From positions 1 to 40,958 of the forward strand of contig JARIGM010000031.1 in the NCBI GenBank assembly GCA_029288865.1: DNA of 40,958 nucleotides, in the 5' to 3' direction. Both the position numbers and the translations under genes were made by a program. Below are positions 13,998-22,361 of this stretch, in pieces. How positions within the stretch are numbered: the first letter of the stretch is position 1; each line of letters begins with the position of its first letter. The notes beneath the pieces were generated by a model. The model did not search any database, was not told the DNA's origin, and saw only the letters and a program-made list of their open reading frames with translations. The DNA is from Candidatus Kaiserbacteria bacterium. GTDB lineage: Bacteria; Patescibacteriota; Minisyncoccia; Phycocordibacterales; Phycocordibacteraceae.

Positions 13998-14927
13998 ATG
14001 AACGACTTGATAATCATTGGCGGCGGCCCCGCAGGGGTCGCCGCGGGAGTGTATGCGGCGCGCAAGCAATTAAAGACAATGGTGATCGCCGAAGAGTTTG
14101 GTGGCCAAAGCACTGTTTCTGAAGGCATCGAGAACTGGATCGGTACAATAAAAATCCCTGGCAAAGACCTGGGCAAAGCACTCAAGGCACATCTCGATGC
14201 CTACGCGAGCGATATCGTACAGATCAAAGAAGGCGATCGAGTGGAGCAGCTTGCACGCTCAGAAGACGCGAACGGATTCACAGTTATCACAAAAAAAGGT
14301 GAATCATACTCGGCTCGCGCGATTCTCATCGCCTCAGGCGCAGGCCGCCGCAAGCTCATGATCCCTGGTGCAGACACATTTGAAAACAAGGGCCTCACAT
14401 ACTGTGCTTCCTGCGACGGTCCGCTTTTCTCGGGCGCTGATGTCGTCGTTATCGGTGGCGGCAACGCAGGATTCGAGAGCGCGCTCCAGCTGCTCGCATA
14501 TGCGAAATCCGTTACACTCCTTAACCGTTCAAAGGAGTTCAAGGCCGACCCGATCACGGTCGAAATGGCACGCAAGCATCCGAACATGACGATTCTTACG
14601 GAAGTCGAACCCGTTGAGGTAAAGGGTGATAAGTTCGTGAACGGGCTCGTGATTCGCGACACGAACACAAATGAAACGCGTGAGCTCGCGATAACCGGTA
14701 TATTCGTAGAAATTGGCGTACTTCCGAACACTTCTTTTGCAAAAAACATCGTGGAGCTGGACGCATTTAACCGTGTCGTGACTGATGCGAAGAACCAGCA
14801 CACAAGCGTCGAGGGCATCTGGGCCGCTGGAGACTGCACGGACGAGCTCTACCATCAGAACAACATCGCTGCAGGAGACGCCGTAAAAGCCCTTGAAGAC
14901 CTCTACCTGTGGCTTAAGAAGCACTAA
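13998..14927 (+). CDS. trxB: Thioredoxin reductase-like flavoprotein
   Basis: 309 aa. FAD site 'GGGPAGVAAGVYAAR' (8-22), redox pair Cys136-Cys139 in 'YCASCDG', second nucleotide site 'GGGNAGFESA' (153-162), C-terminal FAD motif 'GIWAAGDCTD'. The pyridine-nucleotide loop reads 'LLNRSKEFKADP' and lacks the 'HRR' motif that binds the NADPH phosphate; it is closer to AhpF ('...MKADQ'), as is 'IENWIGTIK...LKAHLDAY'. It may therefore prefer NADH or another donor. It could reduce the glutaredoxin-like protein at 28856. Its last 14 bp overlap the convergent ATP-grasp gene. Confidence 0.9.
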   Translation: MNDLIIIGGGPAGVAAGVYAARKQLKTMVIAEEFGGQSTVSEGIENWIGTIKIPGKDLGKALKAHLDAYASDIVQIKEGDRVEQLARSEDANGFTVITKKGESYSARAILIASGAGRRKLMIPGADTFENKGLTYCASCDGPLFSGADVVVIGGGNAGFESALQLLAYAKSVTLLNRSKEFKADPITVEMARKHPNMTILTEVEPVEVKGDKFVNGLVIRDTNTNETRELAITGIFVEIGVLPNTSFAKNIVELDAFNRVVTDAKNQHTSVEGIWAAGDCTDELYHQNNIAAGDAVKALEDLYLWLKKH

Positions 14928-16119
14928 GCGCCATATCCCAGATCGCGCCCGCCACATTGCGTGGCTGGCCTTCAAATGGCAAGTGATGGTTATCGAAAAA
15001 CGGCATTGAATTGCATTCTAAGATGCCAAACCGCTTCTGTTCTTTCCATGAGCGGGAGATATCTTCAATGATAAAGTCGATACCGGTGATATGTGCGCTC
15101 AGCTCACGAGCTGAGCGCTCGAAAAGCTCGATATTGTCTGGATGGACCGAGTCAGTAACATCAGCGGTCGTGCCGCCCACGCTCCAGTTCACTTTCTGAT
15201 GGAAATACACGCGCTTCCCTTTTTCTGGTACGCTCTCAAACGTGTAGCCTTGCCATTCTAGCTCTTTTTTTGCGAGTTCATTGAGCTGAATCTTTGAGAA
15301 ATATGGACCGCCGCGGCCGGGTTTCTTATTTTCCTCTTCGACGAGCTGTGTAAGAGTGTGGATGCCGTCCCCTACGACCGATGGAGGATCTCGACGGAGC
15401 GCAGCTGCAAACTTCCCGTCCACGACCGTTGCGCGATACACCGGCCCGATCAGTTCTTCTTCGACGATGACTTGCGGCGAGACGCGCTTCGCGATCTTAA
15501 ATGCGCGAACAAGTTCGGCTTCGTCGTTGATATGTAAAATGGTATGTCTCGATCCTGAGCCGGAATGCGGCTTCACGATGACGGGCGCTTCGAGGGTTCG
15601 ATAGATGGCAAGGGCCTGCTTTTCTGTGCGAGCGGCTCCGCCGCGTGCCACCGGCAACCCTCGCTTCTTGAACTCCTCTTTCAAGCGTGCCTTATCGTCC
15701 ATCCATCGCACAGGATCATATTTCTTGGGTGCATCTGGTATTCCCTCAAAGGCAAGCATCTTTCCATTCGGCAATTGAGCCACGAGAATATTCCGAGGGA
15801 GTCCAAACAATCGCCATTCCCACATCGGAATACCGCGGCGTTCCGCCTCTTCCCACAAGCAACGAGCAAGCAGCAGCGTGCCGTCGTCCGGAGTGACTTG
15901 CTTCTTAGCAAGCCCTAGGGCAACGGTTCCTTTGAGAAATGCAGGACCAATGAATTTCTCAAGCTTCTTCTCTATTTTGTCCAATGCGGATCTCTTTTCT
16001 GATGGACGGAAGATGCCGGCGACGAATTCGTCGATCCAGATCGTGCCATATGTAACAGCATGAAAAAGCTCGTTCTCGTCGCAATCAGGACAGGATTTAT
16101 GGGTGGGAGCGTCAGTCAC
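14914..16119 (-). CDS. ATP-grasp ligase, cyanophycin-synthetase-like
   Basis: 401 aa. ATP-grasp core from about residue 145: 'APVIVKPHSGSGSRHT' (phosphate-binding strand), 'QVIVEEELIGPVYRATVV' (adenine side and grasp), 'GIDFIIEDI' and 'FGILECNSMPFFDNHH' (metal-binding Glu/Asn). Related to the cyanophycin/glutathione-synthetase type that joins amino or carboxyl groups; substrate unknown. Two Cys near the start ('CPDCDEN'). The start is GTG at 16119, with a perfect TATAAT (16126-16131, minus) exactly 6 nt upstream, so leaderless. Last gene of the DedA-PLD-ATP-grasp run. Confidence 0.85.
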   Translation of the reverse strand: MTDAPTHKSCPDCDENELFHAVTYGTIWIDEFVAGIFRPSEKRSALDKIEKKLEKFIGPAFLKGTVALGLAKKQVTPDDGTLLLARCLWEEAERRGIPMWEWRLFGLPRNILVAQLPNGKMLAFEGIPDAPKKYDPVRWMDDKARLKEEFKKRGLPVARGGAARTEKQALAIYRTLEAPVIVKPHSGSGSRHTILHINDEAELVRAFKIAKRVSPQVIVEEELIGPVYRATVVDGKFAAALRRDPPSVVGDGIHTLTQLVEEENKKPGRGGPYFSKIQLNELAKKELEWQGYTFESVPEKGKRVYFHQKVNWSVGGTTADVTDSVHPDNIELFERSARELSAHITGIDFIIEDISRSWKEQKRFGILECNSMPFFDNHHLPFEGQPRNVAGAIWDMALSAS

Positions 16120-16125
16120 GGACCA

Positions 16126-16131
16126 ATTATA
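16126..16131 (-). promoter_or_regulatory. Perfect -10 box 6 nt before a GTG start
   Basis: TATAAT on minus, then TGGTCC, then GTG. It decides the start codon of the ATP-grasp gene and predicts a leaderless GTG message. Confidence 0.6.
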
Positions 16132-16140
16132 CGATATCTC

Positions 16141-17199
16141 CTATTTCTTCGTATAGGGCCGTGCAGCGGCCCAGTCGCTATCGAACGTCTGCTCAAGCGA
16201 GGAGAGAATATCTGGTCGAGAGACAACGATTCCGAGTTCGCGGTTCGAATCAAGCGACCGTCCCGAAAAGTTTTCCGAGCCAAGAAACACTTTCGTTCCA
16301 TCCGCAAGAACCATCTTTGCGTGGATATATCGGCTTGCCGTCGAAGAGTATGTGCGAACCTGCACGCCAGCATCCGTCAGCTCATTGAATGCCGGTTTCC
16401 AATTCGTGGCGTAGGTCATATTGACGCGAACGGTAACACCTCGGGCGGCAGCTTGCTCAAGGGCTTGTGAGATGCGCGGGTCGGCCATCTCCTCGTTATA
16501 AATATCGAGTGTGGAAGTCGCAGAATTGATCAGAGCGAGCAGGAGCGGCGCAGAACCAGGACTCCAGACAAGGTCGCTGCCATTCCCTGCCGTCGTGCCG
16601 ATGCCGTCCCAGTCAGACTGGAACGTTTTCGAAATTGCCTGCAGGTCTGTTGGGTCAGTATCGATCACACCGAAATCGCGACTCGAGACATAGTATTGCG
16701 GAGAAAGATTGAAGGTCATGATGAGTGCGGACTTCCCGTCTGCGATGAGCGTCTTCTGATGGGTGAGCGTAAACGAATTCGTCGCCCACTTCACCGGCAC
16801 GTTATGAGTTTGCAGGAAATCATATGCCGCCTGATCAGGATGCTTACCAAATGAATCGACATCTTGAAGAATTACACGCACCTGCACGCCCCGCGATTGC
16901 GCGGCCACCAACGCCTGCTCGATCGTCGGATCTTCCAGTTCATAGATCACCAGGTCAATCGAATTCATCGCGTGCGCTATGGCGTCGCTCACGGGCTGTA
17001 CGCCATCTTCGGGCTCAGTTACCAATGTCAGCGGAGCCGATGGAGATACCTGCGAGAGTTCCGCTGCTGCGGCCTGATTTGTCTGCGGCACTGGCGAGTG
17101 CGTTACGATATTCCACGGCTGATGCTCAAGCAACGGCGGGATCGCCGCAATGAAGACGACCAGGAGCGCGATCAGCGTGCGATAGCGGACAAATGTCAT
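16141..17199 (-). CDS. Phospholipase D-like protein, membrane-anchored
   Basis: 352 aa. An N-terminal signal-anchor (about 8-24) is followed by a linker and two PLD half-domains. Both HxKxxxxD motifs are intact: His147/Lys149/Asp154 ('THQKTLIAD') and His293/Lys295/Asp300 ('IHAKMVLAD'), each followed by 'FNLS' or 'SENFSG'. The pair acts on phosphodiesters: phospholipid exchange or hydrolysis, or extracellular nuclease. Being outside the membrane, it could be a secreted nuclease or a lipid enzyme. Its ATG overlaps the DedA stop by 4 bp, so they are coupled. Confidence 0.9.
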   Translation of the reverse strand: MTFVRYRTLIALLVVFIAAIPPLLEHQPWNIVTHSPVPQTNQAAAAELSQVSPSAPLTLVTEPEDGVQPVSDAIAHAMNSIDLVIYELEDPTIEQALVAAQSRGVQVRVILQDVDSFGKHPDQAAYDFLQTHNVPVKWATNSFTLTHQKTLIADGKSALIMTFNLSPQYYVSSRDFGVIDTDPTDLQAISKTFQSDWDGIGTTAGNGSDLVWSPGSAPLLLALINSATSTLDIYNEEMADPRISQALEQAAARGVTVRVNMTYATNWKPAFNELTDAGVQVRTYSSTASRYIHAKMVLADGTKVFLGSENFSGRSLDSNRELGIVVSRPDILSSLEQTFDSDWAAARPYTKK

Positions 17200-17819
17200 T
17201 TCTCGTTACGCCGCTTCATGTACCATCGGCTCGTCACGATCAAGAGTGCAATAACAATTACAAATACCGAATAACGCTCGACGAACCACATCACGTCTTC
17301 ATATTTATATCCGAAGAAGTATCCGATCAGGATGAACTGCCCGACCCCGAGAATTACGCCCGGAATGTTATATCGGATGAAAGTCTTATACGGCACTTGA
17401 TATACGCCCGCCAAGAATGGAGTGATCCATGAAATCGGACCGAGGAATCGCGCGAAAAAGATGGCCTTCGGCCCGTACTTAAGGAATACTTGATGTCCTT
17501 TCTTGTAGTTTTCAGGATTCAGAATCATCCTGCCTTCTTTGAAGATCGAGCCCTTACTCACTCGACCAATTAGGTAGCTTGAACTGTCGCCTAAGAGCGC
17601 GCCTGCATATAAGACGGGAACCACGAGCTTAAGAGCAAGCACGCCATGCCCCGCAAGTATCGAGCCCGATAGAAAGACTGCTTCGCCAGGAATGAAAAAG
17701 CAGGGACCGATGAGGGTCTCAAAGTACGCGCCCAAAAATAGCACCCCATATGCTGCATCCCTATGCAGGCTCAGCCAGTGGACCAGCTGCGTAAGGGTGC
17801 CAATCAAGAGAATTCCCAT
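17196..17819 (-). CDS. DedA-family membrane protein
   Basis: 207 aa with about five hydrophobic segments. Family motifs: 'LGAYFETLIGPCFFIPGEAVF', 'YLIGR', 'FLKYGPKAIFFARFLGPI' and 'FLAGVYQVPYKTF' (Glu and the FxR...G motif). DedA proteins flip undecaprenyl phosphate or phospholipids across the membrane. The ATG at 17819 shares its A with the last base of the CCA end of tRNA-Ser(CGA); no ribosome-binding site or -10 is possible upstream other than the tRNA itself. I rejected longer frames that run through the tRNA. Confidence 0.9.
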   Translation of the reverse strand: MGILLIGTLTQLVHWLSLHRDAAYGVLFLGAYFETLIGPCFFIPGEAVFLSGSILAGHGVLALKLVVPVLYAGALLGDSSSYLIGRVSKGSIFKEGRMILNPENYKKGHQVFLKYGPKAIFFARFLGPISWITPFLAGVYQVPYKTFIRYNIPGVILGVGQFILIGYFFGYKYEDVMWFVERYSVFVIVIALLIVTSRWYMKRRNEK

Positions 17820-17908
17820 GGCGGAGAGGGGGAGATTCGAACTCCCGAGACCCTTTCGAGCCTGCCGGTTTTCGAAACCGGTGCATTCGACCACTCTGCC
17901 ACCTCTCC
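17819..17908 (-). tRNA. tRNA-Ser(CGA)
   Basis: Acceptor GGAGAGG/CCTCTCC, long variable arm, anticodon stem CCGGT/ACCGG around TTCGAAA (anticodon CGA), T-arm GGGAG-TTCGAAT-CTCCC. CCA appears encoded (17821-17819), and its A is also the A of the DedA ATG. Confidence 0.95.
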
Positions 17909-18002
17909 AGGTTATCGTGAGTGAATAACCTCCGTATACTAGCATTTTCGGGCTAAAAAATGTAGGATGAGTTTATGCCGCCTTACGGCAGCCTTATTAC
18001 AA

Positions 18003-18077
18003 GGCCTCATCGTCTAACGGTTAGGACGCGGCCCTTTCACGGCTGAAATCGGGGTTCGATTCCCCGTGAGGTCACCA
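18003..18077 (+). tRNA. tRNA-Glu(TTC)
   Basis: Acceptor GGCCTCA/TGAGGTC, anticodon loop CTTTCAC (anticodon TTC), T-arm CGGGG-TTCGATT-CCCCG, discriminator A and encoded CCA (18075-18077). Confidence 0.97.
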
Positions 18078-18095
18078 GTAGAATATTAGAGACGA

Positions 18096-18713
18096 CTAGA
18101 ACCCGAGCACTTCGTTCACGAAGATGACATGTACTTGCCGGCCGATGGCAGGATTCTCAGAATGCAAGATCAGTGTTTTGTGATGAGCAGTACCGTATCC
18201 GTATACTTGCTTCATTCGCTCATCTTCGAGTGCCAGAATGTGTCCTTCGAGACGATCATTCGCTTCCTTGAGCGTTGGTACGATCTTATGTGTGCCAACC
18301 ACAAGAATGATATTGCGTGAAGTAAACGCAAGATACGGAAGCTGGCTGCCGCTGTTTGACGCGAAGAAAAGCTCGCCGGTTTCGGTGACAGCGTGCGCAC
18401 TGCCGAGGTAGAAATCCGATGTGACTGATTCACGTCGAAGCCTTGCTTGTTTCTCGGGATCGGTTTCCATAAGAATAGCTGCATGGAGATTATTCCAGCC
18501 GTGCTCACCCGCCTTCAGATAGTCGACAAATCCGATCTGCTCGAGCGTACGCGATGCACCGTTCATGATGGAGGATCCAGCCGGTATGAGATCCTTGATC
18601 TTTGCGAGCGCATTTTCTTTCGTTTCAACGCTTTGCGGCATGAAGTTGTGCGCAGCGAGCGCACTCATTGTCTTAGTTACTGAATCTGCTGAAGCGAGGG
18701 TGGTGTAGTCCAT
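18096..18713 (-). CDS. LUD-domain protein (LutC/YkgG-like)
   Basis: 205 aa from the ATG at 18713. LUD-family features: 'IPAGSSIMNGASRTLEQIGF', 'YLGSAHAVTETGELFFASNSGSQLP', 'RNIILVVGTHKIVPTLKEA'. Relatives act with LutA/LutB in lactate use, but no such genes are nearby, so the role here is open. An upstream frame to 18788 overlaps a TATAGT box (18744-18749, minus) and is rejected. Between that box and the ATG lies GATAGG-T-CCTATC (18729-18741), a possible operator or leader hairpin. It follows truB and may also be co-transcribed with it. Confidence 0.85.
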   Translation of the reverse strand: MDYTTLASADSVTKTMSALAAHNFMPQSVETKENALAKIKDLIPAGSSIMNGASRTLEQIGFVDYLKAGEHGWNNLHAAILMETDPEKQARLRRESVTSDFYLGSAHAVTETGELFFASNSGSQLPYLAFTSRNIILVVGTHKIVPTLKEANDRLEGHILALEDERMKQVYGYGTAHHKTLILHSENPAIGRQVHVIFVNEVLGF

Positions 18714-18789
18714 ATGAATGATTAATCTGATAGGTCCTATCTGACTATACGCCGCCCCAAAATCGCCTGACCTGGGGATAACGTTCAAC

Positions 18790-19611
18790 TTAGTACGACT
18801 TCGTCCACAACCCAGTCATAAGCAGAGCAACGTATCGGCCGATTCGGATGCGATTGATTGAAATGGCAAATGCCGTCGTGCCGAGTGATTCACCAATTCG
18901 CTCCGCAAGCGTGCGCATATACGAACCAGAACCGCACACAACACGAAGCTTTATCATTGCAAACGAACGGTCGGGCATAGACGTAAAGATTTCTTCCCAT
19001 CGTGCGCGAATTTCGTCTTGTCTAAAGTCAGCTCCTAAGGCCTTCGAAGGTTCGTCGCTTCGCGGGACGATCGCGAGTGCATTTGTAATCCGCGATTGCA
19101 ATTCGGTTTTCGTGAGCGAACCGACTGAACAGATAGAAATGTGATACATGCGCTCGAGATGCGTCGGGATTTGTATTTCGTCGAGGCGATTCTCGAAATA
19201 GTATCTGAAGAGCGGGATGCCCTTCACCGTTTTGGATGAGAAGATGGGGTACGAACGCTCGTGGACGCCGAGTTCCGCCACGCAAGCGCGTCGTAAAGCG
19301 GCGCGCCTTATCGTAGCCTCCTTCCCCGCATAGTTAGCTAACCCAAGCACGTCGCCTGTGTCCGTCTTGAGATCTACTACGATTTCGATCTCGTATTCCT
19401 TATCGAGCTTCGTATATTCTCCTTGCTTGCGGCATTCGTCGCCGAGCAGTACAAGCAACTTCCCTTCTGCCATCGGATCGAGACGACCTGCATATGATGT
19501 GGCGACGCCTTTCAGCTCGTTATGCGCAGATTTCCACGCCTCAAGCGCTTGCAGCGGCGTCTCGCCGCGCTTCTTGTGTACGATCGCCCATCGGCTGACC
19601 TGTGCATTCAT
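18790..19611 (-). CDS. truB: tRNA pseudouridine synthase B
   Basis: 273 aa. Makes pseudouridine-55 in the T-loop. Motif II 'YAGRLDPMAEGKLLVLLG' with catalytic Asp45; 'CGSGSYMRTLAERIG' near the C-terminus. The middle third is atypical and diverged, and the C-terminal PUA domain is absent. A TACTAT box lies 7 nt upstream of the ATG; no Shine-Dalgarno. In this genome at least tRNA-Arg carries C at T-loop position 55 (TCCGATT), so its substrate set may be reduced. Confidence 0.93.
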   Translation of the reverse strand: MNAQVSRWAIVHKKRGETPLQALEAWKSAHNELKGVATSYAGRLDPMAEGKLLVLLGDECRKQGEYTKLDKEYEIEIVVDLKTDTGDVLGLANYAGKEATIRRAALRRACVAELGVHERSYPIFSSKTVKGIPLFRYYFENRLDEIQIPTHLERMYHISICSVGSLTKTELQSRITNALAIVPRSDEPSKALGADFRQDEIRARWEEIFTSMPDRSFAMIKLRVVCGSGSYMRTLAERIGESLGTTAFAISINRIRIGRYVALLMTGLWTKSY

Positions 19612-19648
19612 CTATCAGATAGTACCGCTTTTCCCGTACTTTTTGTCC

Positions 19649-19676
19649 TGTTCAAATCTAATATGTGTAGTATAAT
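19649..19676 (+). promoter_or_regulatory. Promoter with perfect TATAAT
   Basis: TATAAT at 19671-19676; TGTTCA (19649-19654) at 16-nt spacing is a weak -35. It drives the 120-aa gene and is divergent from truB. Confidence 0.6.
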
Positions 19677-19705
19677 ACCTTCAGGCTAGTTCAAAGGAGG
19701 GAAAA

Positions 19706-20068
19706 ATGTTTGAAGAGGCAGGAGGGGAGATATCAAATACTGAGGTGCAGATACTAGCATGGGTGGGTGTTAGTTGCTCCGGCTTGCCGGACGAGATTCC
19801 GACCCCGTGGGATCGAATCATCACGACGGTAGGAGATGTCGGATGGGCTCATATTCCTGGCCATGATCATATTCTTCAAAAAATCTTTAAGAATAATGAC
19901 GTAGTCGGGTATGGGGTGCTGATTAAGCACGTGCGGTTTGATCCGCGGATTCGGAATCCCATTTATCGTGGTGCCAGTCCAGAAGAATTGGCACAAGCAA
20001 AAAAAGCATTGAATGCTGTTTTAGGCCCTTCTTCTGTTCCGGCAGATATATATCAAATTACTTTTTGA
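19706..20068 (+). CDS. 120-aa protein, unknown
   Basis: Not recognised. The ATG at 19706 follows AAAGGAGGG with 5-nt spacing. Soluble alpha/beta-looking protein with 'GHDHILQKIF' and 'WAHIPGHDH', a His-rich patch that could bind metal, and a conserved-looking C-terminal 'ASPEELAQAKKALNAVLG' helix. Single-gene unit with own promoter and terminator. Confidence 0.72.
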   Translation: MFEEAGGEISNTEVQILAWVGVSCSGLPDEIPTPWDRIITTVGDVGWAHIPGHDHILQKIFKNNDVVGYGVLIKHVRFDPRIRNPIYRGASPEELAQAKKALNAVLGPSSVPADIYQITF

Positions 20069-20072
20069 TTAC

Positions 20073-20104
20073 CGGGAGGCTCAAAGAAGGCCTCCCGTAT
20101 TGTT
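20073..20104 (+). terminator. Intrinsic terminator
   Basis: CGGGAGGC / GCCTCCCG around a 9-nt loop, then TATTGTTT. It follows the 120-aa gene. Confidence 0.75.
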
Positions 20105-20168
20105 TACCTCGACGGCATTTTGTTGTATCGTGCTCTATAACGGCTCAGGGTTCTGCCCTGGACTTCAT

Positions 20169-20242
20169 GCGCGGCTAGCTCAGTTGGTTAGAGCGTCCCC
20201 TTGACGTGGGGAAGGTCGGGGATTCGAATTCCTCGCCGCGCA
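20169..20242 (+). tRNA. tRNA-Val(GAC)
   Basis: Acceptor GCGCGGC/GCCGCGC, D-arm GCTC..GAGC, anticodon stem TCCCC/GGGGA around TTGACGT (anticodon GAC), discriminator A. CCA is not encoded (CCC follows). The ATG of the next gene starts 6 nt after the discriminator. Confidence 0.95.
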
Positions 20243-20247
20243 CCCAA

Positions 20248-21120
20248 ATGGATTCATTGAAACCAGTCATTTTATACCACACGAACTGTCCTGATGGGTT
20301 CGGAGGCGCCTATTCCGCATGGAAGAAGTTCGGTACGGAAGCTCGCTATATTCCGGTCCAGCACGGTCGTCCTGCGCCGTGGGAAGAGCTCGGAGATATC
20401 TCGAAGGCTCACATATACTTCATCGACTTTTGTTACCCTCAAGAAATTATGGATGAATTTATCCGGAAGTCTGGCGCAATGACCGTGCTTGACCACCACG
20501 AGGGCATCCGCGGGGTCGTGGAAAACATTCCCGACCATATTTTCGATAATGATCGCTCAGGTTCGACAATCGCCTGGAGCTATTTCCATCCCGACACATC
20601 GGTGCCGGCTATCCTGAAATATGTCGAGGATGGCGACTTGTATCGATTCACGATGCCTGAATCGCATGCGGTGCTCGCATTCCTCTATGTGCATCCATTC
20701 GAATTCGAGATGTGGGACGAGCTTCGTTCGCAACTTGATAACCCGATTACGTTCGATGATGCGATTGAGATAGGCCGAATCTACGAAAAACATTACGGGA
20801 TCATGACTGACAAGATCGCTGCCGCTGCAGAACTGGTCGATTTCGAAGGCCACACTGTCTATCTTGCATCTACTATTCGTCTCTTTACTTCTGATGTCGG
20901 AAATAAGCTTTGTCGCACACATCCCCCATTCGCACTTATCGCGAGCGTAAAAGCAGATGGCATGCGCGTTTCGTTGCGTGGTGATGGAACAATAGACGTA
21001 TCCGAAATTGCTCGGAAGTATGGCGGTAACGGACACAAGAGTTCTGCAGCATTCTCACTTCCTTTTAATGCGCCGGTGCCGTGGACGCCCGCTGCAAAAA
21101 GTTCCGACGAAGGGATATGA
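20248..21120 (+). CDS. DHH-family phosphoesterase
   Basis: 290 aa. Motif I 'NCPDGFGGAYSAW' (Asp16), motif II 'FIDFCYP' (Asp60), motif III 'LDHHEG' (Asp82-His83-His84), and the DHHA1-type end 'KYGGNGHKSSAAF'. Family members cleave oligoribonucleotides, cyclic dinucleotide products or pyrophosphate-type bonds; this lacks the RecJ extensions and looks like a nanoRNase-type enzyme. The ATG at 20248 begins 6 nt after tRNA-Val with no ribosome-binding site. Its stop overlaps tsaD (ATGA). Confidence 0.9.
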   Translation: MDSLKPVILYHTNCPDGFGGAYSAWKKFGTEARYIPVQHGRPAPWEELGDISKAHIYFIDFCYPQEIMDEFIRKSGAMTVLDHHEGIRGVVENIPDHIFDNDRSGSTIAWSYFHPDTSVPAILKYVEDGDLYRFTMPESHAVLAFLYVHPFEFEMWDELRSQLDNPITFDDAIEIGRIYEKHYGIMTDKIAAAAELVDFEGHTVYLASTIRLFTSDVGNKLCRTHPPFALIASVKADGMRVSLRGDGTIDVSEIARKYGGNGHKSSAAFSLPFNAPVPWTPAAKSSDEGI

Positions 21121-22328
21121 GAATCCTCTCCATCGAGACAAGCTGCGACGAGACCGCGATCGCGATTCTCGACTGCCATGGCGATGAGCAATCGGCAAAT
21201 TTTGAAATACGAGCGCATTCTCTCCTTTCTCAAATAGATATCCACCGCGAATTCGGCGGCGTATTCCCTGCTGTGGCGAAACGTGAGCACGCAAAGAATC
21301 TGGTACCGCTTCTGCGCGATACCCTGGAAGAAGCCGAGTTGTTGCACGCAGATACTCAACTCCTTGAAGAGACTGCCCGCGTACGCATCGGCGAGCTCCT
21401 CGCGCGCGAGTCAGACATGGCGGAAGTGTTTATCGAATTTATCTCTGAGGTCGAACGTCCGGATATCGATGCGATCACAGTTACGTATGGACCAGGTCTT
21501 GAGCCCGCGCTGTGGGTTGGGGTGAATTTCGCACAAGCACTTGCCGTCGCGTGGAATGTCCCGCTCGTGCCAGTGAATCACATGGAGGGCCATTTCCTCA
21601 TTGCTCTCACAAAACGTATCGGGGAGCATCACCTCGTGATTGAAGAGGTTGAAGTGCCGATTCTCGGCCTTTTGATTTCAGGCGGTCATACCGAGATAGA
21701 TCTTATGGAACCCTGGCTCACCTATCGCACGCTCGGCCAGACTCGCGACGACGCCGTGGGCGAAGCCTTTGATAAGGTCGCGCGCATGATGGGCCTGCCA
21801 TACCCCGGAGGACCCGAAATCTCTCGCCTTGCAGCACGTGATCGCGAAGACGCGAGCACGAATCCCTACAAGCTGCCACGTCCCATGATCGACACTCCGG
21901 ACTATGATTTTTCATTTAGCGGCCTCAAGACTGCCGTCCTCTACACCATAAAAGATGACCCGGAACTCGCGCAGCATGAGACCGCTGAGGGCGCGACCGC
22001 AGATACGCGCAAGAAGGAGCAGCTCGCACGCGCATTTGAAGACGCTGCTGCAGACGTGCTGGTATCCAAAACGTTGAAAGCGCTCGAAGAGACACAGGCA
22101 CAAGTGCTCGCCATCGGTGGTGGCGTGTCCGCAAACATGCACATTCAGGAACGCTTCCGACAAGCGCTTACCGAAAAACTCCCATACGTCGACCTCCGCG
22201 TTCCACCTGAAGGCCTTACCGGCGACAACGCCATCATGATCGGCATTGCCGGTTTCTATCGCGCACAAGCCGAAAATTTTGCACCCACGGGCTCTCTTAT
22301 TGCCAACGGCAACCTCCGCCTTGCATAA
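21117..22328 (+). CDS. tsaD: tRNA N6-threonylcarbamoyladenosine transferase
   Basis: 403 aa, about 60 longer than usual. Transfers threonylcarbamoyl to A37 of ANN-decoding tRNAs, with TsaB/TsaE. 'IETSCDETAIAI' at the start, metal-binding His155/His159 in 'NHMEGHF', 'LLISGGHTEI', 'GEAFDKVARMMGLPYPGGPEI' and 'DFSFSGLKTAV' are all present. The extra length is a Glu-rich helical insert at about residues 71-112, between 'LVPLL' and 'DIDAITVTYGPGL'. Translationally coupled to the DHH gene. Confidence 0.96.
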   Translation: MRILSIETSCDETAIAILDCHGDEQSANFEIRAHSLLSQIDIHREFGGVFPAVAKREHAKNLVPLLRDTLEEAELLHADTQLLEETARVRIGELLARESDMAEVFIEFISEVERPDIDAITVTYGPGLEPALWVGVNFAQALAVAWNVPLVPVNHMEGHFLIALTKRIGEHHLVIEEVEVPILGLLISGGHTEIDLMEPWLTYRTLGQTRDDAVGEAFDKVARMMGLPYPGGPEISRLAARDREDASTNPYKLPRPMIDTPDYDFSFSGLKTAVLYTIKDDPELAQHETAEGATADTRKKEQLARAFEDAAADVLVSKTLKALEETQAQVLAIGGGVSANMHIQERFRQALTEKLPYVDLRVPPEGLTGDNAIMIGIAGFYRAQAENFAPTGSLIANGNLRLA

Positions 22329-22331
22329 GGA

Positions 22332-22361
22332 AAAATCGCGCACGATGCCGTGCGCGATTTT
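22332..22361. terminator. Bidirectional terminator
   Basis: AAAATCGCGCACG-ATGC-CGTGCGCGATTTT, a 13-bp perfect stem. It ends tsaD on plus and the 64-aa gene on minus, whose TAA starts at the last base of the stem. Confidence 0.88.

Noticed and set aside
17820-17945. N-terminal extension of the DedA frame through the tRNA
   Set aside because: The tRNA-Ser structure is complete, so the upstream codons are not protein coding.
20206-20247. N-terminal extension of the DHH frame
   Set aside because: Lies within tRNA-Val; the ATG at 20248 gives the standard family start.
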